DNA of 64,000 nucleotides, from positions 1,736,001 to 1,800,000 of the forward strand of contig CM031560.1 of NCBI GenBank assembly GCA_018466975.1. Reading direction: 5' to 3'. The notes below the pieces were generated by a model, which saw only the letters and a list, made by a program, of their open reading frames with translations, was not told the DNA's origin and did no database searches. Below, one piece after another: positions 9,785-22,152 of the stretch (position 1 is its first letter; each line of letters begins with the position of its first letter). The position numbers were made by a program, and so were the translations under genes. This stretch comes from Sparassis latifolia (lineage: Eukaryota; Basidiomycota; Agaricomycetes; Polyporales; Sparassidaceae).

Positions 9785-10780
9785 GTACTGCTTTTTCCTC
9801 CGGGTACTTTGTGGCCACCCGACGCTTTTTAACCCCTTCCGCAACATTCCAGACAGGGAGTTTGGTCTCGCGAGCCCAATTGTGTATTTATCCAGTGAGG
9901 TATACTTTCAAGTTGCGAACTTGCCGTCCAGCGCAAAGAGTAGCTTAGACACTTCCTTGTCCTCTGCGTCCAGCTCTGTCCGAAAAATGTCTAACTGAAT
10001 TCCGCGATGGAAAAAAATGTTATTACACCACGGAAGAAACAGTCTGCATCTTCAACGGGTGGCCTAAGCCATAAACCCGAAATGTCATACAGGGACGTTC
10101 CCTCAGGCGTGAAGCTTTGAAGGTGAAATTGATACTCACAATGCCTTTCACTGTGGTGATAATTGGAAGGTTCTTTCTTGTGTTCTCTTGCCGATCGTAA
10201 GTGAACCCGAAGCGACCGTCGTGGTCAGGCTCCACATAAATATGGACTTCCCAGCTCGCTGCAGCGGCTGTAATCCGTGAGTGACGAACTCTTCTACAGA
10301 TGGTTCTCTACTCACCGCCAAGATCGTATCCCGACTTGATTGCGATGGTGTCATACTCACATTCCCGTTTGCTGACGTTGTGACCTGTCTCCAGACTCCA
10401 CACATCCCCGGGTCACTTCATCATCGTCCTTGATCTCGCGGGACGTGCCGTCGTCAAACTGATACACATAAGTGCCCTCCTGCTGCACCTGGTGCAGGGG
10501 ACAACCTGCATGACCGCATTGTTATTTCCATGCGGCGCCATCTGTCCCGCCACTTCCATCATCCTACGAGGCCCTGTTCCTGTCTGGCTCAGGCGGGGGT
10601 TTGACGCTGTACTTCTTGATCTGACGAGGGGCACACGCTGCTCGGAGGGATCGGTTTGGACGGCGACGATTTATGTATATGGAATATTGGCTGCACTCCG
10701 CATCGTGTTCATTGCATTGAAATGGTTTATTTCTTGCGGCCTTGATCCGTTGAGCGTGTAGTGGATGTACCACTCAGCCC
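9785..10780 (-). pseudogene. degenerate pRiA4b-ORF3-like gene (copy C, 3' two-thirds)
   Basis: Reading the minus strand from about 10660, one finds remnants in several frames: RQIKKYSVKPPPEPDRN, then AVMQVVPC, then GDVWSLETGHNVSKRECE, then a YDLGG splice site, then SWEVHIYVEPDHDGRFGFTY, and a remnant of the FA-DSFAKYL tail near 9860. Frameshifts separate these blocks, and the ATG-containing first part is missing on this strand. Base by base it is closer to the gene at 27806-28970 than to the neighbour at 11959-13267 (for example VEPDHDGRFGF versus VEPDQDGRFGF and VEPNHEGSFGF). It is therefore the syntenic counterpart in the inverted duplication. Confidence 0.8.
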
Positions 10781-10789
10781 CTCTCGAAT

Positions 10790-10880
10790 ACTAAACCCTG
10801 GAGCGCTTGAAGTGTCCGTATCGCACGGCTCCCACTCACCTTCACGTTCGGGAACGTCCACAATTGACTTACGCCGCATT
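10790..10880 (+). pseudogene. inverted 5' fragment of copy C
   Basis: This plus-strand stretch resembles part of exon 1 of the pRiA4b-like gene at about 28005-28075. A CTTGAAGTGTCCGTATCGC-like segment is followed by CTCACCTTCACGTT and GAAC. It therefore points opposite to the rest of copy C, which begins just to its left. The match is short and divergent; it suggests an internal inversion or the breakpoint of the large inverted duplication. Confidence 0.5.
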
Positions 10881-10899
10881 TGCGCCTCGCACTTGATCG

Positions 10900-11958
10900 A
10901 CCTTCGTACTTCCCTTCAAGAAGATGAAGGTTGGCCTATATGTGGACGCAATTCTCATGATAAAATTCAGAGCCAGGTGAGAGAGACGTACGTTGCGCGG
11001 ACGCTGTACATGTTCGCGATATCATGCGCAAGATCAACATCGCATGTGATGAAATTCACATTGGCATACTGCCTCGAGGGCACTTCAAAGGTGGGATTAA
11101 TCGCCTGAGATGGTGCACTCCTACAAGCAGTGTCAAATATAAGTCACGCTAAGTGCCAAGGCACACGGACCATGTCGCATGAAGGTTAATAACCTGCTGA
11201 GTCCCGAGAACAGAGTTCAGTAGGTCTATGCGTGTCATCCACGCCTAAAAACTCACAGATAATTTCCCTCTCGAGTTCGCCAAAATTGTGTTAAGCTGAG
11301 ACAGTGAAGTGAGATGTAGATAGTCATGGTCCAAAAAGTTTGTCGTAGCGTAATTCGTTGCGCAGGTTTTGCAAGTACGTTACTTCATCCTCAGGCTCAC
11401 CCGACTCTCTTTGTGCAATTTGGTTGGATCATCTGATGAAGTCAATATCAAACGCGGCGTACAATATGCATTGTTCATCAACCCCGCACATCCCCTCGGT
11501 TTCCGTGCCAATACGCAATACCAGGTTTGAACTAGGTTTTAATTCAAGTTGGGCGCAAGTCCCGCGGGGTTGAGAGCCAGACTCAACCCGGTGGCCATTG
11601 AATTAGGGCTGCAAGCTCTAGGCTGGTGGTCTTCGCATCGCATGTACCGTTTCAATGGGCCCGGTTAGGGTTGAGTCAGATCAACGGGAAGCAGCCTAGA
11701 AATATGTGTCAGATAGTAGAGACATGAGGCTTGGCCGCCTGTTAGCTGTGCATCGCATCTTCCCTGAAAATATTGTTCAGAGAAGCAACTGCAGGGACAA
11801 ACGATACTCGAGGTCGGAAGAACCCACTCGTGATGGGTGATGGTGTTGACTCGTTGATGTCATGGCGAACCTCAGAAAGATGCAATATTTGGTCAGATTC
11901 CAAGGGAAAAGTTCACCGTTCAAAGCTTCAAGCTTCATGACAGGTCAGCGGACTTTGT
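10900..11958. other. intergenic, no supported gene
   Basis: About 1 kb between copy C and the second pRiA4b-like gene. Open frames here are short and have no recognisable motif. A small hairpin, GGGTTGAG-agccaga-CTCAACCC, lies at about 11565-11590. I see nothing else. Confidence 0.5.
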
Positions 11959-13267
11959 TCACTCGTAGTCTTCTTCGTCGTCCTCCTCGTCCTCGTCGCT
12001 TTCCTCCCCTCTGGTGCACCTCTCCTCCCTTTCCTTCTCCAGCTGCTTGCGCCGCTCCTCTCTCTCCTTTGCGGCCGCACGCTGCCTTTTGGCCTCCTCG
12101 GCGACGTTGTAGACAGCTAGTTCCATCTTGCGAGCAGAAGTGCCTATTTCTCCAGCGAGATACTTCGCAAAGCTGTTCGGCGCGAAAAGCAGCTCAGACA
12201 CTTTCTTCTTCTTTGCGTCCAGCTCCTATTAGAAAGAGGTCGAACTGAAATCTACGAGGGATACAGAAAGTGCTTACCCCGGGAACGTCACCGGCGCGTC
12301 TTCAATAGGAGGCTTGAGTCGAGTGATGCGTCAATGGCATGGATAAATATTTCCGAATGCTCGAAACTCACGGCGCCTTTCGCTGTCACTATAATTGGGA
12401 CATTCTTTGGCGGATCGTACGTAAAACCGAATGATCCCTCGTGGTTAGGCTCCACCGAAATATGGACTTCCCAGCTCGCTGCAGCAGCGGATATCCGTCA
12501 GTTATGATATCTTCCGCAGACACTCTTCACTCACAGCCAAGGTCGTACAGGAGCTTGATTGCGATCTCGTCATTGGCACACTCTCCTCCGCTCGCATTGT
12601 GGTCTCTCTCCAGACTCCACACGTCGCCAACGGTCACTTCGTGGTCTTGCTTGATCTCGTAGGATATGGGGTCTTCAAAACCGTACGTCAGCGGCCTCCT
12701 GTTGCGCATGCCGCAGGGGACGACCTCCATGACCGGGTTGTTATTCGGATGGTGCCACTTCTGCATCCACGCAAACCACTCTTCGAGGTCCTCGTCCCTG
12801 TCTGGCTCTGGCGGCGGGGCTACGCCGTACTTCTTGATTTCGCCCTTGCGCCCGTTGCTGGGGGAGTACATCACGACGTTCGTGCATATCTCAGAGCGAT
12901 GCGCGTGCTGCCCGGACCACCCGAAGATAAAGAGCACGAAGCGGTAGAGGTTCGCGAACGTGAAGGTGAACGGGAGCTGCACGACGCGGTAGACGCCTCG
13001 GAAGCGGGCAAGCTGGAACCGCAGTTGTATGTATGTTGGGCAAGGGGCCGAGAGGATGGTGTAGGGGTTTGGTGGGGACGTGCTTGTAGCAGATTCTCCT
13101 GCCGCATCTGAAGACGCAGCGTCTTCGATTCGAGATTTCTTGGTCACACCACAGGCTGCGTCGATGTCTTCATGTCCGGTGAATGCGCGTTTGGTCGCGC
13201 ACGTAGGAGCAGCGTGGGCGCTGTTAGTTGTGGTATCACGAGTGTTTACGACGTCAGTGAACGGCAT
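11959..13267 (-). CDS. pRiA4b ORF-3-like domain protein (copy A)
   Basis: The first exon runs from ATG 13267 (MPFTDVVNTRD) to about 12538. It carries TYIQLRFQLARFRGVYRVVQ, PFTFTFANLYRFVLFIFGW and HRSEI, matching the start of the plasmid pRiA4b ORF-3 fold (strand, strand, LxELHxxIxxxFGWxxxHLHxF). Later exons give YDLGSSWEVHISVEP, the counterpart of that family's YDFGDxWxHxIxxE, and FGFTYDPPKNVPIIVTAKGA. The last exon (LLFAPNSFAKYLAGEIGT) ends in a Lys/Arg/Glu helix and a run of Asp and Glu. The join near 12290 is ambiguous: the obvious GTAAGC donor breaks frame, while a GTGACG donor 9-12 bases earlier keeps it. TTG upstream of ATG 13267 is not used. The domain's biochemical role is unknown. 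Confidence 0.65.
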
Positions 13268-13591
13268 GTCTGTGACTCGGAAACGGTCAAACTTGGTCAA
13301 TTTCTTCAGCTCCGAAGAGAACGCATTTTTACTAGTTGAAATTATACCTGTATGAACAGTGTTCTAAGGATTATAGATCCTGTGATGGTTAGAGTTGGCG
13401 CGAATATATCGCGTGTGGGTTGGAAATAGCGGTGACCAAACAAGGGAACATAGACGCGTCGCGTCCCATACTATAGCGCTAACAGACGCTTGTGTGACGT
13501 GACTGCGTGCACGTGATGGCGTCGCCTCGTGGTAAGTCGAACATCGACCAAGACTAAAACGTTCAGAGCACATCATCATCTATTGTCGTCC
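13268..13591. promoter_or_regulatory. divergent intergenic region, pRiA4b-like gene / MPS1
   Basis: The two genes point away from each other across 324 bases, so both promoters should be here. A GTAAGT..CAG pair (about 13532-13566) could be a 5'-UTR intron of the kinase gene. No further elements are evident. Confidence 0.4.
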
Positions 13592-16584
13592 ATGCTGGCC
13601 TCGCTCTCCCCGTCGTCGTCTTCGCTCTCCCCGGCATCGTCTCTCCCATTGTCCTCGCTCGCTTCTCCACCGCTCACCCCGTCGCAGCCCTCGAACGATT
13701 CTCGTCGCACGTCCCCCTCCGGTTCAGATGACTCCGCCCTCTTCGAACTCTCCTTCGTATACGAAGAGAACTCCCAGGGCGAATATGTTCGCTTCTCCAA
13801 GCGCGAATCGTCACCACCCACCCCGCTCGACCGCTCCCCGGTCGTGCTCAAGCCCCCGTCGCCGGTCGCCCCCCCGCGACCGTCCCCGTTGTCGCGATCG
13901 GAGAGCATGCCGTCTGTCGAGCCTACCCCTGCACCGCGGTCTTTTCAGCGTGTCGCTTCCGGCCCTGTGCTGACCCCGGCATCGTCTTCCGCCCGCGCCA
14001 GCTTCGCCCCCCTCTCCACCGGCGCAGCTCGCAAGCTCGGCGGCGCCCGCCGCGTCAAGGTCGACGAGTTCCAGCAATCCGATCCACTTTTGCGCTCCCA
14101 GACCCAGCCCGGAGACGAAAAGGAGAACCTCCGCACCCGTGCCTACGCAGCAGCGACCGCCGCCCCCTTTGCCGTCCGCCCCTTGCGCACCCTCCCGAAG
14201 AAGAGCGGTATCGAGAAGATCGTCGAGGAGCGTTCAGTCGAGGAAGCGGATGATCCCCTCGATGGGCCATCGCGCGTGAGCAACAGACCCCGCCGCTCTG
14301 CCAGCCTCAGCGACGCGTCTGGCGCTGGATATCACGACGAGCAACCACCGTATTCGTACCAGAGACCAGGCACGAGTATGGGCGCGCGACGGGTCACGAT
14401 CGAGGAGAAGATGCGCAAGGAGCGGGAGATTGCTCTCATAGAAGGTGCGTTTATCATCCGATCATCGACCACGGCGCAAAGCCATTGTGTCTCTCCAGGC
14501 GATACTGACCATGTTCCAGGTTATGCTATGCGAGAAGCAGAAGAGGCCGCCGAAGTGGAACGTAAGTGTCTGCCCGCGTACACAACACTCGACTTATAGA
14601 TTTCTCTGCAGGACGGGTCCGCCAGTCCCCTTCCCCAACGCATGTCTCTAGCCAGTCCCGGCACCAGCGCAGAGACTCGGACACCCTTCGCTCTCTGGCG
14701 AACCCGCTGCCCTCGCCCACTGCCGTCGAGCATCTCGTCCCGCGTACCTCCCCACCCATTCGCGGGGCGTATCCTCCTGTGCGCCACCGCCGCAGTCCCA
14801 CTGCGCCTGAGCCGCCTACGACGAGCGAGGCCATTACACCAGGCCCTATCGCGGTAGTCGGGCGTACGTGGGCAGCGGGCGATGGACGTGAACGCGAGCG
14901 AGAGCGCGAGCACGAAGAGGCGTACGGCGACGCAGTTGCACGCGCGCGCAGCCTCCCTGCAATGTCCGTTCCCGCGCCCGCGCCCGCACCGGCACCTGCA
15001 CCTGCAGCCAGCCCTCTGTCAACTACGTCCGTCACAGCAAAGCCGCAACCGAAATCGCACGCGCACCCGCCGACGGCCCAGGTTGTGACACCTGCCCCCG
15101 ACGTGCGGTCCCGCAACATGGTGGTGCGTACCGCTCGACCCCTTCCTCTTGTACCATGCTCAATGCTCATTGCCCCTCTTTCAGGTGAACAAGAAAGCGT
15201 ATGCACGGCTCGACCTGATCGGCAAGGGCGGATCGTCGCGCGTTTATCGGGTGATGAACGGGACGAACGAGATCTACGCGATCAAGCGCGTCGCGCTCGA
15301 CAAGACGGACGCGGAAACGATGAGCGGATACATGAACGAGATCGCGCTTTTGAAGCGCCTCGAAGGCAACAGTAGGATCATTCGGCTCATGGACAGCGAG
15401 CTGCGTCCCGGGCCTGGCGGCTCCAAGGGCCATTTATTGCTGGTTATGGAGTGCGGCGAGATCGGTTCGTTGCTCTATTATATTATATTGGTGGTGCGTG
15501 GCTCATGGTGTATAGATTTGGCGAGGCTGTTGCAGGAACAACAGAAAGAGCGGTTAGATCTCGTCTGGATATCGTATTACTGGAAACAGGTGAGTCCATG
15601 GTAGACTTCCCGCGGAGTGCGACACTCAAGTGTCTCTTTCTAGATGTTGCAAGCCGTGCATGTCATACACGAAGAGAAGATCGTGCATTCGGATCTCAAG
15701 CCCGCGAACTTCGTACTCGTCCGGGGGCAGCTCAAGCTGATCGACTTCGGCATCGCCAACGCGATCGCGAACGATACAACCAACATCCAGCGGGACCACC
15801 AGGTGCGCATGCTGTCCCGTCGAAGTTCTCGTGACATTACTAAGTACGTTCACATAGATCGGTACGGTGAACTACATGTCGCCTGAGGCGATTGAGCTCC
15901 CAGACGGGATGCGGCGGTTGAAGGTCGGGCGGCCCAGCGATGTATGGTCCTTGGGCTGCATCCTGTACCAGATGGTGTACGGGCATCCGCCCTTCCAGCA
16001 CCTCTCGGTGTACCAGAAAATGAAGGCGATTCCAGACGAGAGTCGACCCATTCAATTCCCCGAGTACGCGACGCCGAGCGTGCCCGGGCACGATGCAAGT
16101 CCCCGCCGCCTCGATCACCTGAGCGTGCGCGTGCCCGATAATGTTATCGAGACAATGCGCAGCTGTCTCGTCCGGAATCCCAAACAGCGCGCCACCATCC
16201 CCCAGCTACTCGACCAAGACTGGCTGGTGATGCGGACGCGTAAGTTGATGCGTTATATTTTGTTGACGTTCAGACGCTGACCTCTTGTTTTGTCTCGTAC
16301 TCCTTCATGTTCTTTAGAGCACCCGCCTACGCCCCCGCCCCTGCCAACTCCGCCTGCGCTCAAGGAAGATGAGACGATCATCAACCCACACTTCATGAAG
16401 CAGTTGCTCCAGTACGGCATGTTGCTCGGCAAGCAAGACCGCAAGATGGACGACGAAGCGCTTCTGCGTGATGCCGACGTGCGTCCTGATTCTTTCTGCG
16501 TATCACTCATCGCTGACCCACGTGCCCGCTTCACAGCGTCTCATCAGGGAGCTGCAGTCCGTGAATCAACAGGGTGGGCCGTAG
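13592..16584 (+). CDS. MPS1: MPS1/TTK dual-specificity protein kinase
   Basis: Spindle-checkpoint kinase of the kinetochore. The first 480 or so residues are low-complexity (Ser/Pro/Ala-rich, with a Pro-Ala run near 14970-15010), as is usual for MPS1. The kinase domain follows: glycine loop [17 protein letters not shown] lysine, catalytic loop [11 protein letters not shown] (HSD in place of HRD, typical of MPS1), DFG as LIDFGIA, and NYMSPEAI of the P+1 region. The C-lobe has [16 protein letters not shown] and ends LLDQDWL; a short tail stops at 16582-16584. Introns interrupt at about 14443, 14563, 15124, 15466, 15592, 15802, 16240 and 16479. The start is the first ATG in frame (13592); the open frame extends further upstream without an ATG. 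Confidence 0.9.
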
Positions 16585-17293
16585 CAAGCATGGTTATTTC
16601 CTACGGCTCGCCCGCCGCCCGTGTTGCTCGCATGGGGCGCGTCCGGCAGTGCGTTGCGCACTCGGTCGTGGTCTTTCCACCGCGCGGGCGTAGCCCGCAC
16701 GGTCCGTTAAGTGCTGCTGCCTTCGTCGTGCGTCCTGCACTATCTCGTCTCTTCTCAGACAGTCTGGTCCTTCGCTCTTCGCTGTCCTGTTGTTATGCTG
16801 TCCACCGTGCTGTTTCGCTTCGGCCGTCGTGTCGATCAATTTCGTTTTCTCATCGCAGCATCCAGTGTTTCGAGTAGGAGTAAGTTTGGACTTGTAGTAC
16901 CCTAGTCATTCGCAACGCATATTTCCTGTCCTGTCGTCGTCGCTTTCTCGCTACGTATGCATGAACCGTGTATGTACCTCGCAGGCTCCTCGCATTTCCC
17001 AAAATCCCTTGCCCAGCATTCAGTCATCGTATGTAGAACTGGCCGTATGCCGACGATCATGGCGTTGTCTGTCATGCAAAGATCACAATATATGTATTGC
17101 TTTCGGTTCGATTTTTGAGCCTCCCGTTGATTGACCGGGCAGCACGCCGAATTAGGCATTAGTGCGAGGCTATGCAGCAAATCGTGTTAGCAGTGTAGTC
17201 GCGACAACTAGCGAAGTAAACAGTAGCACTCTCTTCATCGACCACAGAAAAAACCGATACAGTACTCAGCAATGGAAGCCACACTCCATACTC
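16585..17293. other. spacer between convergent genes MPS1 and PRP2
   Basis: About 700 bases of 3'-flanking sequence for two convergent genes. Open frames exist on both strands but show no family resemblance. No gene seen. Confidence 0.5.
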
Positions 17294-20200
17294 TTACATC
17301 CTCGCTTTCTCCCCAACACTACCAACCGTCTTCGGCATCTTCTTCTCCCCGGTCGCCAACTGCTCCAGGTCCGCTTCCTTGAAGTAATGTGGTGCGACTG
17401 TTCATACTCCGTAAGTATTGCTCAACTATCCAATCCAAAGCGATGTACTCACCCTCGAGCAACCATGATGGCTTGATCTCCATCACTTGCCTGGAAGGAC
17501 CGGTGAGATCCAGTGGTGTACTTAAAGAAAAAGTTCACATACCGCAGATACGACTTCGATGTCATGACCAGCTCGTAGTACAGGACAGTCTTCACAGGCG
17601 GTGTGTGCTGGAACAAACTCGAGGATGGATGGATGTAAACCGTCTGGTTCGTCTTGAGCGTCCGGTACGAGTCACCGCTCTTCTGCAATTGTGCCTGCAC
17701 GCCACCATTCAGGTAATAATTCACCGCAAAGTTGTGCAGCATACGCACCGTATTGTAGAAGTATCCTGCAGTGATCGCCTTCTGCACTGGCGTGATATCG
17801 TTCGTGTTCGGATTGCTCTGCACCACAATCTCTACGCGTTCACAAAGACCCGCTAGTTGGTCCCGAATATCGCGCGCGCGGCTCAAGCTCTTGAACTGCA
17901 GGAACTGCTCGTAACAAAACTGCTGCGAGTAGTTCGTCTCGGCCCACTGCTCCCACACGTTCAGCAGGGTGAAGTGGTCTCCTCCCCCGCGCACAAAGTT
18001 CTGGCGTGCCTGGTCCGCATGGAGCTTCTTGTCCTTCGGCCGGTAGAAGATAGAAGACGACTCCTGCAGCATCGAGATAATCGTGAGCACCTCGTCTGTG
18101 CAGTTGTAGTTCTCGCTCGCGATGATCGCCTTGGACAACATCGGGTCCACGGGGAACTCTGCCATCCGCCGCCCGAGCTTGGTGAGTTCGCCCCGATCAT
18201 TCAGCGCGCCGAGCGCATAGAGCAATTCCAGCGCACGCATAAGCGTCTCGCCGGGTGGTGGGTCCATGAATTCGAACCCGATCAGGTCGTTGATCCCGAG
18301 CGACTTCAGGAGTAAGACCACCATCCCCAGATTCGTGCGCTGGATTTCGGGCACCGTGTTCTCCTCGAGCTCATTGGCGAACGCCCACTTCGTGTACAGG
18401 CGGAAGGCCTTGCCTGGGCCGACACGGCCTGCGCGACCTGCTCGTTGATTCGCGGACGCTCGAGAACACTACATGAAAATTGTGAGCAACGGTTCAAATG
18501 GAAAGTCGTCGCACTCACAGGTACAACAACCAGCGAGGACATCCCCGTACGCGGATTGTACGAATTTTGCTTCACGAAGCCCGGGTCGATCACGAAGACA
18601 ACACCATCGATGGTGATGGACGTCTCAGCGATGTTCGTCGCAAGCACAACCTTGCGAGCGCCTTCCGGCGTTGGCTCGAAAATCTTCGCTTGCATGTCGC
18701 TCGGCAAATTCGCGTAGATCGGGCAGATGATGAGTTCCGCGATCTTGTTCCCCAGTGTACGTGCAGTCTCTTGCAAGTTTTCCTGGGCAGCTTCAATCTC
18801 GTCTTGGCCCTGTGTCAAACCATGAGTGAGGATAGACTGATGAATCGAAGAGTGCTTACGGTAAAGAATACAAGAATATCGCCTTTCGGCTGTGTGGTAT
18901 GAATCTGGAAAACCGTGGTAATCGCAGCATGCAAGTAATTTGCTTCGGGTTGTGGAGTGTAGTGAATATCGACTGGATACCGTCTACCAGGGACTGTGGA
19001 CAATCACCAGACTGCAAAGAATGTATATAAATAAGGTACTTACCATAGAAGACAGGAGCGTTGTCGAAGTACTCGCTGAACTTTTCCGCATCCATCGTAG
19101 CGCTAGAAATAAGCAATCTCAACTCCGGGCGGAAGCGTGCAATATCCTTGAAGCCAAAGCGATCAATGACCCCTGCGATGCATGAGTAGTGAGACGATGG
19201 CGCGACGCACCTTCACAAGGGCGAACAGAATATCGGTACTCAACGTTCTCTCATGTGCCTCGTCGATAATGAGGCAGGCGTAGCCTGCCAAGTCAGGCTC
19301 TGTCAGGAACTCGCGAAGGAGCATGCCATCTGTCATGTACTTGAGCACAGTCTTGTCGCTTGTGCAGTCCTCGAAACGGATCGAGTATCCGACCTCGTAC
19401 CCCACCTTCGTACCCATTTCGTCCGCAACACGGGAAGCGACGGACATCGCAGCGACGCGCCGAGGCTGGGTGCATCCAACCTTCTGTCCGCCTGCTGTGT
19501 ACCCTGCTTCGTGCAGATATTGTGGTAGCTGTGTTGTCTTCCCTGAACCGGTCTCAGCGACAACGATGAGTACTTGGTGTTCCTTGATGGCCTCCAAGAG
19601 CTGTTCACGATAGTGATAGATCGGGAGTGACTTCCTCGTCTCGTCAATAGTCTTGGCTACGATGGCGTGTTAGTACCGGTATGATACCACTCAGACTACG
19701 GCGACTTACCTCGCGTCTCGGCTTCTTCAATCTGCTGCTGCAACAGCTTGTCGGCAGCACTCAGATTGCCCTCACCACCCATGGTACTCTCCATGACGAA
19801 TTTGATGGTCTGGCTCTCGTCGAAGACGTACTCATAATCTTCCACAATCTCTGACTTGTCCATCGCGCCCACTTTGAACGTACTGTGTCTCGTTTGCGCG
19901 GCCTCCCACTGGTCAACATCCGTGGTGAACTGGTCATCCTTGGGCTTCGCATCCTCGTACCGCTGATACAGGACGCTCTCCTTCTTCTTCTTGTCGATCT
20001 TCCCTTGCTCGGTGAGGTAGTCTTCAGGAAGCTGGTAGCCCTCCCACTTGTCGTCAATCTTCAAGCGTTCCTCAACCAGTCTAAGTAGCTCCTTCTTCCG
20101 TTCAAGGTCCCGTCGCTCCCGTTTCGTCATCTTCATCCCCCGGAACAACGCCTCATCGTCAGCAATCTCCCTGCGCAAGAGCTCTATCCGCTGGATCTCA

Positions 20201-21081
20201 CGCTTCGTGAGGTACTCCTGGCGGGAGTGTTCTCGCAAGTTAGGCATAGCGCGTTCCCGGGCATATGAGTCGTCCGCCAGTTGTCGTCGCTGCGCCGCTT
20301 CCGCCGCAGCGCCAGTGGCCTTAGACGACCTGTCCTCTACGACGCGCTTCGTCTTCTCCCGGTCCCGCCCCTTTACGCGCTCTGCAAACGCGTCCCGCTC
20401 CCGCAGGTCCTCCAGTCTCTGCCGCTCCTTGCGCTTCTCCTCGTCCTCGGGTAGCTCGACGTTCATGTCCTCCTCCTCTTCCCGCCTTCTGTCCTCACTG
20501 TCGTCCGTCCGAAGCCTCTTCCGCGCCATCTCCTCTTCATCACTCTCCCAATCTCGCGCATCGCTCTCACGCTTGCGTGTATGCCGCTCGTGCTTCCCCT
20601 TCCCACTACTCCGCTCGCCCTTCTTCAGCTCGACCGCACTACTCTGCCCCACGTCGTCTTCGAGGATGAGCCCAAACTTTTGCGAGCGAAGCAACTTCGC
20701 CTCCTCTTCCGCCTGCCGCCGCGAGTGGTCGGCGTGCTTCTTGTGCTTTGTCTTCCGAGGCGCGCGTGCATACACTTCCTGGGCAAAGCCATGCGCGTCT
20801 GGTGTGTCTGGCAAACCGGAAGCGTTGAGTGCGGAGAACAGACTTTCCGGAGATTTTGAAGAAGAAGCTGTCAAATGTTCATACGAATTGGTTAGCCATA
20901 GAGCGGTACGAAGCATGAAATGTACGGGCACACCTGACGCTACCACATAGTCAACGATACTCCGATTGGAAAGCCCAAAGAACTGGATGTTCTGATATTA
21001 GCGGTGTGCTAGAAGGTTGACACATGTAAGACTCACCCGGAGTGCGTTGTCGCTTATGTACCGCTCGAGGTCGGAAGACAT
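17294..21081 (-). CDS. PRP2: pre-mRNA-splicing DEAH-box RNA helicase, Prp2/DHX16 type
   Basis: Spliceosomal ATPase that activates the Bact complex before the first transesterification. The protein starts [15 protein letters not shown] and has a long Arg/Glu/Lys-rich N-terminal region. The helicase core shows motif [14 protein letters not shown], Ia [12 protein letters not shown], motif [11 protein letters not shown], motif III ISSATMD, motif [12 protein letters not shown] and motif [16 protein letters not shown]2 and OB-fold regions follow ([22 protein letters not shown]). The last exon encodes a short basic end with the stop at 17294-17296. At least six introns interrupt the gene. The motif order and the N-terminal extension favour Prp2/DHX16 over Prp16, Prp22 or Prp43. 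Confidence 0.92.
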
Positions 21082-21340
21082 GGCATGGGCAAAGAGTTTC
21101 TGGTCCTAGATGATGGTCTGAATGAAGCAGGAAATGCGATTACATAATACGTCAAGATGACCTCCGGAAAACGTATTGGTCCAGTCCATGAGCAGACTCC
21201 GCACCTTATTCGCGAGGACCACACACGGGCTTCGCTACATAAGATTCGCTTAGAATGAGCATAAATATGCGGTTGCCCAACGCTACACCAGTTCCTCTTC
21301 TTCTTCGCACAGTCGTTTGTCGCACTCAGTAATAACCGCC
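21082..21340. promoter_or_regulatory. bidirectional promoter region, PRP2 / peroxiredoxin
   Basis: The start codons of two divergent genes are 259 bases apart, so their promoters must overlap here. I recognise no defined element. Confidence 0.45.
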
Positions 21341-22152
21341 ATGCCCCACCCACTCGTCGGCAAGCCCGCTCCTTCAATCTCTCTCCCTGACGCCAATGGC
21401 GAGACGTTCACCCTGACACCGGGCGCAAATGGTGTACCCGTGGCTTTGTTCTTCTACCCCAAGTCAGGTATATGTCTCTGGACCACCACCATGTGGATGT
21501 CCCTAACACACGGTCGTATAATCCTCAGGGTCGTGGGGCTGTACGAAGGAAGCTTGTCAGTTCCGAGACAATATCGCAGGTGCGCACTTCGTCAGCTTCC
21601 GTATAGACTCGCGGCCAATGCGTGTCATCAGAAAAGGATGTGTACAAGAGCTCTGGTCTGTCGGTCATCGGCATTAGCCCTGATTCCGTTGAGAAACAGA
21701 AGGTGTTTGTCGAGAAGCAGAAACTGACGGTATGGTGACAACGAAATCATATTTGAACTCCACTCAGTTGTGTATCTAGTATCCGGTTCTCAGCGACACA
21801 AGCGGCGAGGCGCGCAAGGCGTACCATGTTGGCAAAGGTCTCCTAGGCCTCGCCGACTCGGCGCGTGTCACATTCTTCATTGACTCCAAGGGTGTGGTTC
21901 GGTATGTCGTGCATGCATGTCAGAGTCTACTCGATAATCTGATATTCGTGCATATCCCTTTTCAGTGATTCCTTGGATTCCACATTGAACTACGGTTCGC
22001 ACTCGAAGTTTGTGACAAAGTGGCTTGATAAGATCAACACGGAAGAGAAGCGAGCCGCTGAACCTGCTCCCGCTAGCGAGACATCCGCTGACGCTCCTAC
22101 TACCGATGCGCCTACTACCGATACCGTTCCGGCTGCTGAAGAGAGGGAATAA
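21341..22152 (+). CDS. PrxQ/Bcp-type peroxiredoxin (nuclear thiol peroxidase, Dot5-like)
   Basis: Thiol-dependent peroxidase that reduces hydrogen peroxide and organic peroxides. Four introns are removed to give MPHPLVGKPAPSISLPD, then LFFYPKSGSWGCTKEACQF. The two cysteines five residues apart (C-TKEA-C) are the peroxidatic and resolving cysteines of the atypical two-Cys PrxQ class. Downstream are VIGISPDS and VLSDTSGEARKAYHVGKGL. The catalytic fold ends at KWLDKI, followed by an Ala/Pro/Thr/Glu-rich tail of about 30 residues containing a repeated APTTD unit. The tail is not part of the enzyme fold and resembles the low-complexity extensions of fungal Dot5 proteins; nuclear location is inferred only from that family. 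Confidence 0.9.

Larger units (their letters stand above)
5820..10780. repeat. left arm of an inverted segmental duplication
   Basis: The order of elements here is sedolisin 3' end, spacer, LRR-type gene and pRiA4b-like pseudogene; the same order occurs in reverse at 32110-28170. Similarity is also visible in noncoding spacer: 6230-6320 is alignable by eye with the reverse complement of 31550-31640, including the segment CTTTATTATTGCAATGT versus CTTTATCATTGCAATGT. The arms are diverged. This arm additionally holds the 8115-9005 insert and a deletion of about 160 bp near 9370. Exact ends need a dot plot. Confidence 0.8.

Noticed and set aside
11565..11590. GGGTTGAG/CTCAACCC hairpin, considered as part of a tRNA
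   Set aside because: No acceptor, D or anticodon arm can be placed around it, and the loop is not a T loop.
12599..13111. 170-codon plus-strand frame
   Set aside because: Antisense of pRiA4b-like copy A exon 1, whose minus-strand protein is conserved in copy B.
14526..15206. 226-codon minus-strand frame rich in Ala/Gly/Arg
   Set aside because: GC-rich shadow of the low-complexity part of MPS1.
20048..20950. 300-codon plus-strand Ser/Arg-rich frame
   Set aside because: It is the antisense shadow of the charged N-terminal region of the PRP2-type helicase; Glu/Arg-rich codons read backwards give Ser/Arg.
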